Assembly: GCA_028455995.1 (NCBI GenBank)
Contig: JABELC010000001.1
Span: 1,042,501 to 1,106,500 of the forward strand
From: Scleromitrula shiraiana
Taxonomy: Eukaryota > Ascomycota > Leotiomycetes > Helotiales > Sclerotiniaceae
DNA length: 64,000 nucleotides
Direction of reading: 5' to 3'
Shown: in pieces, positions 13,982 through 24,913 of the stretch
Layout of the letters: each line of letters opens with the position of its first letter
How positions within the stretch are numbered: the stretch's first letter is position 1
Program-made: the position numbers and the translations under genes
Notes under the pieces: model-generated
Database searches by the model: none
Told to the model about the DNA's origin: nothing
What the model saw: only the letters and a program-made list of their open reading frames with translations

Positions 13982-14958
13982 TACTCGGTTAAATTAAAAT
14001 TGAAGCACGCGCAAAATAAGCGAATTGCCTCAAAATCGACGATTTTGTATAAAACACCTCTTACGCTGACGTAAATAAATCGATCAATTATTTATAAAAT
14101 TATTTAAAATATTAAATATAGATTATTTTTATATTAAAATATCTACTATTAAAATTTAAAGATTAAATAATGATTTAAAAATTTATAATATTTATTTAAA
14201 TATAAAGTAAAAATTATATAAAAATACTATAATTTTAAGTTGATTTAAATTAAGCAAATTACTATATTAGGAAATAATGAAGATATATATGAATATATAA
14301 AAGAAAAACTTTTATTTAATATAAATATTATATATTAAAATATAATATAATAGTCTTGAAAAGTCGAAGTTTTAAGAGTATTTTTAACTTTTTAAAATTT
14401 TTAAAAATTTTAATAATTTATTCAAATCAAAATTATATTAAATAATATCTTAATATAGTAATTATGAGGATATAAATTATCATATATAAAAATTTGAAGT
14501 GATTTTAATGATTTTTAAAAATCGAAGTTATGGTGGTGCTTAGTGCTTGTAAACACTATATATATTTTTTTTAACTTTATTATATTATATTTTTTATATA
14601 TTTTTAATATATCTAATATTTATATTAAATAAAAAGCTTTTTTTTAAATATTTATATATATCTTTATTACTTCCTAATATAATAATTTACTTGATTTAAA
14701 TCAACTTAAAATTATAGTATTTTTATATAATTTTTACTTTATATTTAAATAAATATTATAAATTTTAAAATCATTATTTAATCTTTCAATTTTAATAACA
14801 AATATTTTGATATAAAAATAATTCATATTTAATATTTTAAATAATTCTATAAATAAATGATCGATTTATTTATATCGGCGTAAGAGGTGTTTTGTATAAA
14901 ATCGTCGATTTTGAGGGTTTTCGGCAATTGGCGCGTGCTTCAATTTTAATTTAACCGA
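13982..14958. mobile_element. TIR element with about 370-bp inverted repeats and TA target site (MITE-like)
   Basis: The left end TA|CTCGGTTAAATTAAAATT and the right end AATTTTAATTTAACCGAG|TA are exact inverted matches. The similarity continues inward for about 370 bp on each side (13,982-14,352 and 14,573-14,958), leaving a centre of about 215 bp. The TA on both outer sides fits the TA target duplication of Tc1/mariner-type elements. No transposase is encoded, so it would be non-autonomous. The outermost 110 bases of each arm are GC-normal while the inner arms are AT-rich and differ between arms by transitions, a sign of patchy RIP. It sits exactly at the edge of the family E copy. Confidence 0.75.
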
Positions 14959-15282
14959 GTAGTAATAAGTATTAATATTTAATTTATAAATAAGTAAAAT
15001 ATATAAAAATAATGATTGATATATTTATAAATTAAAAAATTAAATTTCTTTTTTAATTGAAACAAAAAAAATAAATACATTATTAAAAAACAAAATATAA
15101 TTATAAATCATAAATCTATATAACTTTATTCTATAAAATCTAGATAACATCAAAAGAAATTTAAAAAATCTAAAAATAATGATATATTATATATAATGAT
15201 AATAAATTATAATTTATATTATTTATCTTTAAAAGAAAGTATAATTAATATTGTTAAGATAATGATTATACATTCAAAAAAC

Positions 15283-15505
<223 letters not shown>

Positions 15506-15599
15506 AATCTTTAATTATAAATACTTCAAATAATTTAGAAATCTTTCTTAAATCTTTATATAAATTACAAAAAGAAAGAAAAATTAATATAAAAGAATT

Positions 15600-16691
15600 A
15601 TAATTATATTATTAAAGTTGTTGATCTAAAACTAGATGATGATGAAGGCTATAAGAGCCTCCATTTTGCTGACTAATCAGACATGAACCATCTGGTGTGA
15701 TTGTATGTGTGATAATAGATGGGTGCGGATATTATCGGCAATTCATAACAAAATCCACTATTCTCGTGATTAATTTGAGTTTGACTTGTTTGTTGATTTT
15801 TTTGCTATGCTCGCTCCACGCACGGGCCATATTAGAACTTCTATATAATCTCAAGTTCTGCTCCTCGGTTTCCCTTTTCTTTTTTTCCCTTTAGCTCTCT
15901 TTGCCTATTGGTATGTTCACCCTACATTTTCCTATATCTTGACACTAAAGATTGAAAAAACAAAAGATTTCCTCTTTCCTATAGTTATTTCATGCTAATA
16001 ATTCTTTCTCAACAGGCTTAGATCAAGTGTAGTATCTGTTCTTTTCAGTTTAATCTCTGAAAGACTGTCATCGACAGTCACATTGATTATACTTATTTTT
16101 GTCATTCGGATTTGGTCCGCTGTGCTTGCGCATGATCATTTCCACAGTTTCCCCAGTATTACACTGTCTCTGGGCGAAGCGAACCATTTTTTCGTTGCAA
16201 ATTCTAGCTTTCTGGAATTGTGAAGAAGAACTATCATGTAATTACTAGGCAGCTTGATTATTGGCAGTGTTTTTTCAACAGCTCCTAGGCTTGAAAACGT
16301 AGAGGCATGAAAGAACTCTACGTATGAATTGTGAATTGGTCAAATGGGTAGGGTATTCTGAGATTGGTGTCAGGAGATTTGAAAACAAGCCAGGAAAGAA
16401 TTGAGAAGGTCTGAGGTTAGATATTGGATTGGATTGGATATTGGTTCATGTTATGTGTGATATGTGAATGTATGATATGAAAGAACTATACCGTAAAGAA
16501 ATACAAATGCGCCACCAATTTGATACTCTAACGCGTTGTTGATCATAATATCAAAGATTGAATAGAATAAATAAATTAATAGACTATGAAATATTTTCTG
16601 TCGCAACTTTGATAACCACCCCTCCGAGCTCCCACTACATCATCACCCCTCCCCTCTCCAAATTTATCACCAATTACTTTACTCAAACAAA
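15600..16691. other. Boundary of the AT-rich island and upstream region of the translin gene
   Basis: Base composition changes from almost pure A/T to ordinary fungal DNA at about 15,600. No gene is recognisable. A 65-codon open frame at 15,697 looks like chance. The pyrimidine-rich run CACCCCTCCCCTCTCC just before the start codon at 16,692 is typical of a fungal 5' leader. Confidence 0.6.
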
Positions 16692-17577
16692 ATGGTTGAT
16701 CTTCCTGGAATAGTAGATCCAAAGATCTTTGAAGATCTTCAAACTAAAATTGATGAAGATGCAGAAGTCAGAGATCAAATAAAATCAATTTTACAAACAT
16801 TGGAAAGACAATGTAGAAATGCTCAATCGATTCTGTCCCGCGCACATTCTACACCAGCAGCACATCGTATGTTTTCTCGCATTCTTCTATGAGCTGAAGC
16901 TGATAATTCATAGTCCAACCAGTCCTCGAGTCTGCGGAGAAAGCTATCAAGGATGAGATTGACAGCGTTGGAAAGCTTTCTAGCATAGCCTCAAATTCTC
17001 CCTACTACAAGTATGCATTTCAGAACTGTAATCGCGACCACTAGCTGATATCGACATTTAGGTATAATGGAATTTGGACAAGAGATATACAAAACGTCAT
17101 ATTTGCGATACTTCTTTGCGGATGGCTCGGTGGATTAACTAAAGATGGAAAACCTACAGAACCAGGAAGACTTCTCACAATTGAAGAAGTTGGGGAGATT
17201 CTTCGAGGTGATTTTGCAGATTCTGCTCATAGCTCTATCACTGACAATACACAGTCCCTGTTAATCTCAAGGATCAAGACGCATTTCATATTTCCATCGA
17301 AGAATACCTCCTCTCTCTTATTTCCTTAATCGAAGAGCTTTCACGACTAGCTATTAATTCGGTCACTCTTGGTGATTATCAACGACCATTACAAATTAGT
17401 CACTTCGTGAAGGATCTACATGCAGGTTTCCAGATACTGAATTTGAAGAATGACGTTTTGAGGAGAAGAAGTGATGGGATCAAATATAATGTGAAGAAGA
17501 TTGAGGATATTGTTTATGATCTTTCATTGAGGAATTTGGTAGCTAGACCAGGAGAGGTCACCAACATGGAACAATGA
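16692..17577 (+). CDS. Translin (RNA/DNA-binding C3PO component)
   Basis: Four exons: 16692-16866, 16914-17010, 17062-17207 and 17255-17577, 246 residues. All junctions are GT-AG and phase-consistent. The C-terminal half contains the translin core, with blocks such as LAINSVTLGDY, RPLQIS, GFQILNLKND and KKIEDIVYDLS. Translin forms octameric rings that bind single-stranded RNA or DNA, and with TRAX makes the C3PO endoribonuclease that removes small-RNA passenger strands and processes tRNA leaders. It is expected in cytoplasm and nucleus. Length fits the family (about 230-250). The first intron could also end 9 nt later (16,922), which would drop three residues. It is the first intact gene after the transposon island. 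No TRAX gene is seen in the window. Confidence 0.93.
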
Positions 17578-18016
17578 TGGAAAGCTTGGAGATTATTACT
17601 CGGGATGGAGTTCTGCCATGAGAAGGAGTTGTTATGTGCGAAGGTTAATTGGGTTCAATCATGTTACGAAATATGATCAAAATATGAATGGATACATGAA
17701 GATTGTTTGGCTCTACAACATTTCGATTCCATACTATACAAATGGAAATAAACCGATTCAAATACTATATCAAGATCAAGATGGTATCACGAATATCTAT
17801 CTGATACAACCTCTAGCTCTCCATTTGCTTCAAATCCGAATCTGAATCTCAAAATCAAATGCCTTAATGGTGCCTTGCATCATAGGTAATAAATACCCAA
17901 AAGTGCCGACGCTAACCTTGACGACTGATGGGAGCTATTTTAAGTTGCGCCGAGGCTCCCACAAAACCTTCTGGGAAATTCTGTCCCTTTGCTTGCATAG
18001 TTACTTCACAACAGAA

Positions 18017-18829
18017 ATGCCATTGATTGATCCTATCACCATGTCTGGAATAACCTCAAAATTCGCCGATTCGCCATTCAAACCTTTGAAATCGTCTGCA
18101 GTCGATATTCTTCCCACGGACTTAGCGCAAGTTTTCACGCACTTACAGCCAGCACTCCTAGCATCTGCGTACTATTTTCAATTCCCTTCCTTGGTCGCGG
18201 ATTCCCTTTCCACACTTTTACATTCCATATTGCCAGTCGCAATCTTACAGGTAGCTTATGCTATTGTTTGTTTGCCAGCTGCGGGAAGATCGACCAAGAA
18301 AGCAAAACCAGGGGAGAAGAAGAAACACCAGGAATCTAGTGACATTGTTCATAGCACATATGTGTGTTCACTCTCTCAATTACCCTGTAGCAAGAACAAT
18401 AACTAATGTATTACTTTCCACTAGACTACTATATTTTCCCTCATCTTAGCCTCCACCTCCATCCCCGCAATCGCAGCTCTTCAAATCCTCTTCGGTGCCC
18501 CGTTCACAACTCATATCGAACATACCCTCCTCACATCCGCACATATCTCGCTTCTCGTACTCTTCCCACTATTCTACGTTCATGGTGTAGATACGCAAAG
18601 GTGGTTGGAGGTCACTTCGTTGTATGCGCCAATTGATGATGTATTTGGTGCAGCACTAGGTACACTATTAGGTGCTTGGTTGGGTGCGGTACCTATTCCG
18701 TTAGATTGGGATAGAGAGTGGCAGAAATGGCCGGTTACGATTATTACAGGTGCGTTTGGTGGGTATGTGGTTGGTAAGGTGGTGGGTGGCTCGAGGTTGG
18801 TAAAGGGGAAGAGAATTGAATTTCAGTAG
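18017..18829 (+). CDS. GPI11: GPI-anchor biosynthesis protein Gpi11 / PIG-F
   Basis: Two exons, about 18017-18338 and 18450-18829, giving about 233 residues. The protein is hydrophobic with several membrane helices. Its C-terminal block (PIDDVFGAALGTLLGAWLGA, then PIPLDWDREWQKWP, then the Gly-rich final helix) is the hallmark of PIG-F. In the endoplasmic reticulum PIG-F/Gpi11 supports transfer of phosphoethanolamine to the second and third mannoses of the GPI precursor, acting with Gpi7 and Gpi13. An in-frame ATG at 17,867 would add 50 residues without membrane character, so the ATG at 18,017 is preferred. The acceptor at 18,447-18,449 is clear. The donor is less certain: GTGACA at 18,339 keeps the frame. 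A Lys-rich loop precedes the intron. Confidence 0.88.
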
Positions 18830-20471
18830 GTGGAGGGGAATATATCGATATTGATTTATGAAGACAGTGGAGGGTTAAAAAACATTTCTATATCAAACTC
18901 AGGCAAATTATAAAAGATGTATAGATAAAATCATGAAATTATTTCAAAATTGCTGTTGAAATATAATATGTTTCGTTCTCAATTGTTTATATCTTCATGA
19001 ATACAACTTCGCAAAACATATATATAGTAAAGTACCATTCCAATTATCTCCATCAATATGTTACTTATTTTAACTTCTGTGGTGCTAATATTGCCTTACA
19101 AATACATGCGACTACATTTTCGTTGCCCAAGGATCTAGTATATACTGTAATTTGTACATGTTCTAAAGGCTGAAGATCTAGCTGCATGTTTAGTGCCAAC
19201 ATGGTGGCCCTGTCGATCTTTTCACATGAGAAGTCCCGGGTTGCTGTAAGCTTTTTCTACTCCAAAGATGGAGTGCATGTCCTCTGCTTAGTACAGGAGT
19301 TGCAACTTCGTCCCTACTCTCCTTATTGGACTTCGAACGCTGTATTCTTATTCTTTCATCACTCCCATCTAACTATTATTCTGCCTGTGCTCAATTCCTC
19401 TGGTAAGACTTCTCGATCAATCCCATCTTCATATAACTGTCGTAATAGCTCTTGTGTGTGTTTCGTTACATGTGAAAGCATTACTAGGACTCAATTTGAT
19501 CTCGCATCGCGACCTTCTCCCACCACGGCCGCACGCCGAAGGGCAGTCTTGGTATTCAAGGAGCCTCTTGCTTGTGGAAGTAGCTGACCCGACGAAACAA
19601 AGTAAGTCGATCTTTCCACAATGAAGGACTGTGAACAGAAAAGTAACACTATGGATTTCATAAGGTATACGCATCAGATACAAATTAGGTCAGTTTCTTC
19701 ATAGATTCCTCAGATTTGTTGGCATGATATAGAGACATATATTCGGCAAACATTGCAGATATTTTTTTTTAAAAATCCATACTCTTTTCAGCGACCGAAG
19801 TGCAATGTAGAGAAGCCTATGTACAAATCGGGTTACAGCAGTCCTCCGCCAAACATTGCAGATATAGTAGTATGTGCATTTGGTTTTATTAGGTTTGAAC
19901 TAATCGCTTAATCAGTAATGACTCACCGTCAATTTAACGAAGCAGTTTCACCATAGCCCGCTTGAAAGTTCAAGCAGCAGAAGTCTTTAAGAAATTTGCC
20001 TGGAAAGTCTGTAAGTAGTGATGTCTGTTGAGTCGTGCTTATTGTTATAAGAATATGCCAAAGTATTAGTGTGATGGGTGATGTCTCATGGCTGCGGTAT
20101 GAGTTTTATGGTGATATGCTGAAGTGATCCAAGGTGCCTGTTATATCATTGGAGTAATGAGAGATTCTGACGAGAGATTATTGCCCATGTAATATAGACA
20201 GTGATGAACTATTCGCTTCGGCTGCATATAATTCATAGCATTACATAATCCAGGAAAAAGATAGCTCTCAAAACCGCAATCACCACCACGAGTGGGATTA
20301 TTTCATCCTCGATGCATATTGTCTTAGGTCATTTAGATTGGGTTGGTAATTAAATATATGTGCTACATTCTTAGCGAACTAAAAGCTAAAGATGAGTTAG
20401 ATGCAACCTTCTCCCCTTTAAAGAGTTATCCGATTCATCTGATATCCTAGGTTCGACTTTCTGCTGAGCAC
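18830..20471. other. Intergenic, no gene recognised
   Basis: Sits between the 3' ends of the PIG-F gene and the trypsin gene. Open frames of 133 codons (19,186) and 84 codons (19,429, minus) overlap on opposite strands and resemble no known protein. The phrase CAAACATTGCAGATAT occurs twice, at about 19,748 and 19,852. Confidence 0.5.
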
Positions 20472-21428
20472 TTATACGGAAGTCCAAAGGTTGTTCTGAA
20501 CATAAGTCACATAGTTACCTAGCCTGGAGTACACTCCCGCGTATCCAGCTTCGGCACATCCTTGGCCCCATGAAACAAGTCCAATCAAAACTCCAGTCGT
20601 CGCATCAATAATTGGTCCACCACTGTCTCCCGAGCATGTGTCTTTACCTCCAGCAGCCAGGCCTGCACAAAACATGTTGGTTGTAACGGCAGATGTACCA
20701 TACTCGGCTTGGCAGGTAGCACGCGCAACGATGGGAACCGAAACCTTTCTCAAGGTTGAAGGTAGAGTTGAGGAGTTCTCGGTCAAAATTCCCCTGTTTC
20801 GGAAGTTAACATCTATTTCATCTAGAGCTTCAGGTGAATAAAATACTTACCAGCCTGCTGTCGTTACTGTTGAGGAGGGAACAGGATCTGAACCTTGCAC
20901 TGGTAGAGTTGCATAGCCAATTGTCGAGCTCGCTGCAAGGGGCCTGGACAAATGCCAGAGAGCAATATCATTGTCGGTCGTGGCTGAATTGTAGGATGGA
21001 TTAACCACAATCTTGGAAACTCCAACTTGTGTGCCGCCAGAAGCCCAGGTCTGGACTACCAGTTAGTATATCATGCATTGCAAAGAAACGCAGCCTGAAG
21101 GTAGCATGTACAGAAATAACCTGAAAAAGAAATGGTAATGACTTACGAGGGTTCCTGCGCGGACTTTGACACTGGAGGCTCCATAGCTCACGGAGCAGTG
21201 AGCTGCTGTAAGAACAGTGTAGGCGTTTATCAACACACCTCCACAAAAGTGCGAGCCACTATACGACAGACTAACGATATAGGGAAACTCCCCAAGGGCA
21301 GCAGTAGTTCCCCCTACAATCTGCTCGCCATCAGTGGTGCGGATTGGGAGTATTGGATTTGCAAGTGCTGCTGCCATGCATAGCACTGGCATCACGACTG
21401 TAGTCGCAAGGCTGAGAATTGGCGCCAT
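20472..21428 (-). CDS. Secreted trypsin-like serine protease (family S1A)
   Basis: Three exons on the minus strand: 21428-21147, 21050-20851 and 20793-20472, 267 residues, all junctions in phase. An N-terminal signal peptide of about 23 residues is followed by a short propeptide and the activation motif IVGG (residues 37-40). The triad is complete: H77 in TAAHC, D122 in DNDIAL and S218 in GDSGGP. D212, six residues before the serine, marks the trypsin pocket, so cleavage after Arg/Lys is expected. An ATG at 21,446 would add six residues in front; the internal one gives the better signal peptide. S1A trypsins are patchily distributed in fungi and are often linked to life on plant or insect protein. 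It should be an extracellular enzyme. Confidence 0.95.
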
Positions 21429-21446
21429 TGTAGGTCTTGATAACAC

Positions 21447-22726
21447 AATATATCAATGTGAAGCTGATGAAAAGGATGGTTGAAGTGGAACTGCTGGTTA
21501 ACCTTCTACGAGTCTTACTCTCTCTATATTTATACTTTTATGATGCTTGTTATATTGATTAGGGTTCTTGGATCTCTCTACTTGCCTACTTAGGTCTCGA
21601 AGTGGTTCCAAGACATTGGTTGAATTGCTCATCAAATCATCGTCTTGATGCTATGTTATCTGGCTCGGCAGAGATACACATGAGCTCCAAGTGGGCCAAC
21701 CTATGGAGACTTGCAGGCGGTTTCGAGAAGTCAGATGAAATGTTTGCTGAATCTCCTTCTCGATCGGACCTGTCATCTGGTTAGCACAGATATGAATCTA
21801 TAAATCTCCTTCTAGATATGATCTACTACATGGCTCGGCGAAGATATGAACTTGAAATGATCGGCCGAAAATAGAAGGCGAGGACCGCCATTCAGCCAAA
21901 AGATAGTTGACACTATACTTCTCGCTCACAGATAAGCACTTTGCTTTGTATCAGGCCTCTGAAACGGTGCAAATATACACCGTAATACAACTGCCGTTAT
22001 ATCCCTGCCAAAATATTCATGAGCACATTCGGTGCTATGAATGGCTGATGGGTACTTACTTACATATGCGTGTATATAAATGTAGTACGGAGTGAAATTT
22101 TCCCAGTCAAATAATCACATGCATCATCAGCAATCAATGTAAACTATATATTATGTTCTTACCCTGAGATATCGGCCGCCATTCATGCTCTCGTCAAATA
22201 AACCAGATACACAATCCCATAATTCATGCAATACATTCCTACCGAAGGAAAATTAAATGATAAGAAGATAAATTGACACTCTCTCAACGTTGCAACTTGA
22301 GTGCATTTTGCATACCAAGACACTTATCTCCGGCAATTTAAGTTGTTCCTACTACCAAACATACAGCTCCTGATATCTCAACAACCTTTTTCGCTGCTGT
22401 TACCTTCTAAATTTAGACACCAAGAAATACCAAGCGATACCGAGATAACGAGGGTTCTGTAAAAAGCAGGTAAAATTATTAGGCGAATGGTGACTCGCGA
22501 AGCGAGACACCATCCAATGATCGCAAGGCGATCAAAGTAGAGGGAGGTAAGGGAAATTTGGTGTAAAACTTAATAATATTATTGAGAAAATAATGCTATT
22601 CAGTAAAGACTGTTCATTTCGTTCATTTCAACCCTCCCTCTTGCGAAGTACAACCATTCTCTCTACACCATCTGCGTATTGCCAAACTTGCACAAATGAA
22701 TAGTTTCCTCAAAATACCCCAAACAA
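21447..22726. other. Intergenic, holds two adjacent GC-rich hairpins
   Basis: No gene is recognised. TATATTTATA lies about 100 bases upstream of the trypsin start (minus strand), a possible TATA-like element. Two perfect short hairpins stand at 22,487-22,534 and are listed separately. Confidence 0.5.
22487..22534. repeat. Pair of adjacent GC-rich hairpins
   Basis: The first hairpin (22,487-22,513) has an 11-bp stem apart from one A-A mismatch: arms ATGGTG-A-CTCGC and GCGAG-A-CACCAT around a GAA loop. The second (22,518-22,534) has perfect 7-bp arms TGATCGC and GCGATCA around AAG. Only four bases separate them. The layout recalls the double-hairpin elements of fungal mitochondrial DNA, so a nuclear copy of mitochondrial DNA is possible. 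It is also possible that the pair forms structure in an RNA. Neither is shown. Confidence 0.6.
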
Positions 22727-23289
22727 CTATCGGGATTCAACGAAAGTCAAATTGAAAGTCAATGTGACTTGTACAGCATCGGTGATGCTGTGCCCATTGA
22801 GCGCAACGTTTGTTGTCGCATCTGGACGTGCAGTCGTATACCATAGAGGCCCTCCCCAAGGCGCCGTGCCAGTGGTTCCGATTTGAGCCTGGAGCCAAGC
22901 GGCATCTCTCTATAACATGGCTTGCTTAGTGCTTGTCTATGTTGACTTGGATGGGAATTACTTACACTCTGATTGACATGCGTCCCAACCCACGCCGTAC
23001 TCCAAGTTCCCGTCGTTGTCACGATAGTGGAGTTGCTGTCGAGGATAATATATCCTAAGGAAGAGCCCAATCCACCTTGGCCATCTCCCCCGAAACTACC
23101 GCAGCTGTCCTTTACTGTCCAAAGGCCGTCATCGGTGAGACAGCCAAGTGACTGATTGAATCCGTTCACGGTGACCAAGATAGTCCCAGCTCCACCCGGA
23201 GGGAAAACCGAAAGCTCCGAGAGCTGGCCGAAGATGGTGGGGAGGAGGGAGAGCCCGAAGGCTGTTGTCAATGGGCTGATGAAATGCAT
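22727..23289 (-). CDS. Small secreted protein resembling the RNase T2 C-terminal domain
   Basis: Two exons on the minus strand, 23289-22966 and 22909-22727, 168 residues. The splice joins in phase, and the spliced frame reads on coherently (AAWLQAQIGTTGTAPWGG) to a stop at 22,727, whereas unspliced read-through gives an unrelated basic tail. A signal peptide of about 21 residues ends near IFGQ. The segments TILVTVNGF, GCLTDDGLWTV and CGSFG resemble the C-terminal extension of fungal RNase T2 (the GCLI..G.W...GTCA pattern), but the catalytic RNase domain with its two histidine boxes is absent. The protein is therefore predicted to be secreted, possibly carbohydrate- or RNA-binding, and an effector candidate. 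The resemblance is judged by eye only. Four possible N-glycosylation sites are visible. Confidence 0.6.
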
Positions 23290-24913
23290 GATGAATGTTG
23301 ATTTTGAGGGGAACTTGTCTTAGAGGAAAGGGAGTGTCGGTATTGTTAAGCTATTAGATATATCGAAGTTGCTGAAGATACTGATGGGTGCGACTCAACG
23401 AGCTTTATAGTATTCGATGAAGCAGCTCTAGAGATGGCGGTGTTATTGTGGTGTAAGAAGTATGCTCTGAGTTCAGCACACTTAACCAAAACGATCCTAC
23501 GAGAATGCATCTCGTCTGTCAATCAAATCATTCTGGTCCTTGGGTGAACAATTACGAGAAGAAATTCCATGAGTCTGACAATCAATTGATTATAAAACTC
23601 AATACTGTTCAGTTGTATACCCGATTTGTGATCGGCGGCGCAAGACTTGCCTGTTTCCGGTACCCGAGCTCGGAAAATTATCCGAAGCCACATTCAACGC
23701 TCCATGCAGCCATGAGCAAGAACGGGTCGCTAAAATCCTACAACATGCTGTTCCTGCATGAAAACAATCCAAGAAGCATTAAGTGTATTAAAACCGTCTG
23801 TTCAGAACACTTGCCATGCTCTCGCCCCCCACAGAGCCGCAAAGAAGCCCACCACCTTGCCCCACCCCCCAGCAATACGAACAGTAATCAGCTCGCAAAT
23901 TATTTCATGTCATGTTACTTTGCATCACGCAAGGCAGCCCACTTGGAGCAAAAGAATAACCAGTTCTCCCCTCGTTACTTCCCTTGAAGGTCTCTACCTT
24001 CAAGGGAAGGAACGAGTCTATACTCATCATGATTTGAAATGCTAGTGGGGGTGTCAGACTAATATTGATTATCTCTGACCTAATCATGTTGAAGAAAGGC
24101 AAACTGAATAAAAGTAAAATCATAAGAGCTCCTTCCACTGCACTCAACGGGCCAAGTGGCTCGTAAAAAAGCTTAAAGATTGCCACAAAACGGTATCTTT
24201 ATCAATTTTCTGAATAGCTTATAATCGTTGCCAATGGGGACAGACGAGGAGCGATACACAGCCAAAGATTTTTCGGCGCCTTGGATGTAAAAGAAAACCA
24301 GATGACAGCGACACACATCAACCAGTGGTGTGAGATGAATAGTAAGTGTAAGATAAGACTTGTCAGGAAAACAGAACATGATGAACTTAGAATGGATTTT
24401 ATAGATGAGTTGATGAATAAGTGTGATTCTACAATCTGGAGAATCTGGAGTACTTCTCCCGCGCATGATGACAATAGTAGGCTACGAAAGTTGAAATCAA
24501 ATTAGTCTATGCTGCTGCACCGTAATATCTCGCTGTGCTGTGCCATAAGATACCATATTCCACCAGCCGCCGAGTCAAATTTGATTAGATTAGCAAACAG
24601 GCATCTATGAACGACTATGATTATGACTACTTCCCCCCCCCAAAAATATTGTGGTGTTCTGTTAAGATGAATGAACAATGTAGTGATTAAGAAATGAAAT
24701 AATTCTTGATCAATCCATCTCGAAAACATATAGTGCACTCTGTTGGCGGACAACAAACACTAATGTCACTTCTAATTATCCATCCACATGCTTGAATTTC
24801 TTCAACATGACCCTGTGCATCATAGTTCCTTCAATATTAAAGCTTTCTTTCATGCTAAAGGTTCTTCTTATTAGTTCTTCTAAGGTCTTGCATACTTGTA
24901 CCAGAAGATCTCC
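23290..24913. other. Intergenic, contains a 46-nt palindrome
   Basis: Overlapping open frames of up to 160 codons on both strands (23,505 plus; 24,173 and 24,202 minus) match no family I recognise. The strongest structural feature is the palindrome at 23,971-24,016. Confidence 0.45.
23971..24016. repeat. 46-nt near-perfect palindrome (hairpin)
   Basis: Arms CTCGTT-A-CTTCCCTTGAAGGT and ACCTTCAAGGGAAG-G-AACGAG flank a four-base CTCT loop. There is a single mismatched pair (A opposite G) in a 21-bp stem. A transcript from either strand would fold into one tight hairpin. It is too GC-balanced and too symmetric to be chance, and no coding gene overlaps it. Confidence 0.85.

Noticed and set aside
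15697..15894. 65-codon hydrophobic frame upstream of translin
   Set aside because: Short, no homology recognised, and pyrimidine-rich sequence gives hydrophobic codons by chance.
17618..17845. 75-codon frame just after translin
   Set aside because: In the 3' region between translin and PIG-F, no family resemblance, no intron signals.
19186..19587. 133-codon plus-strand frame between PIG-F and trypsin
   Set aside because: Overlaps a minus-strand frame, lacks any motif or signal peptide, composition not protein-like.
21132..21383. Plus-strand frames across the trypsin gene
   Set aside because: Antisense shadows of a clear protease.
23505..23987. 160-codon frame downstream of the RNase T2-like gene
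   Set aside because: No recognisable domain, overlaps a second frame (23,758), and runs up to the palindrome. Could be a small gene but not supportable.
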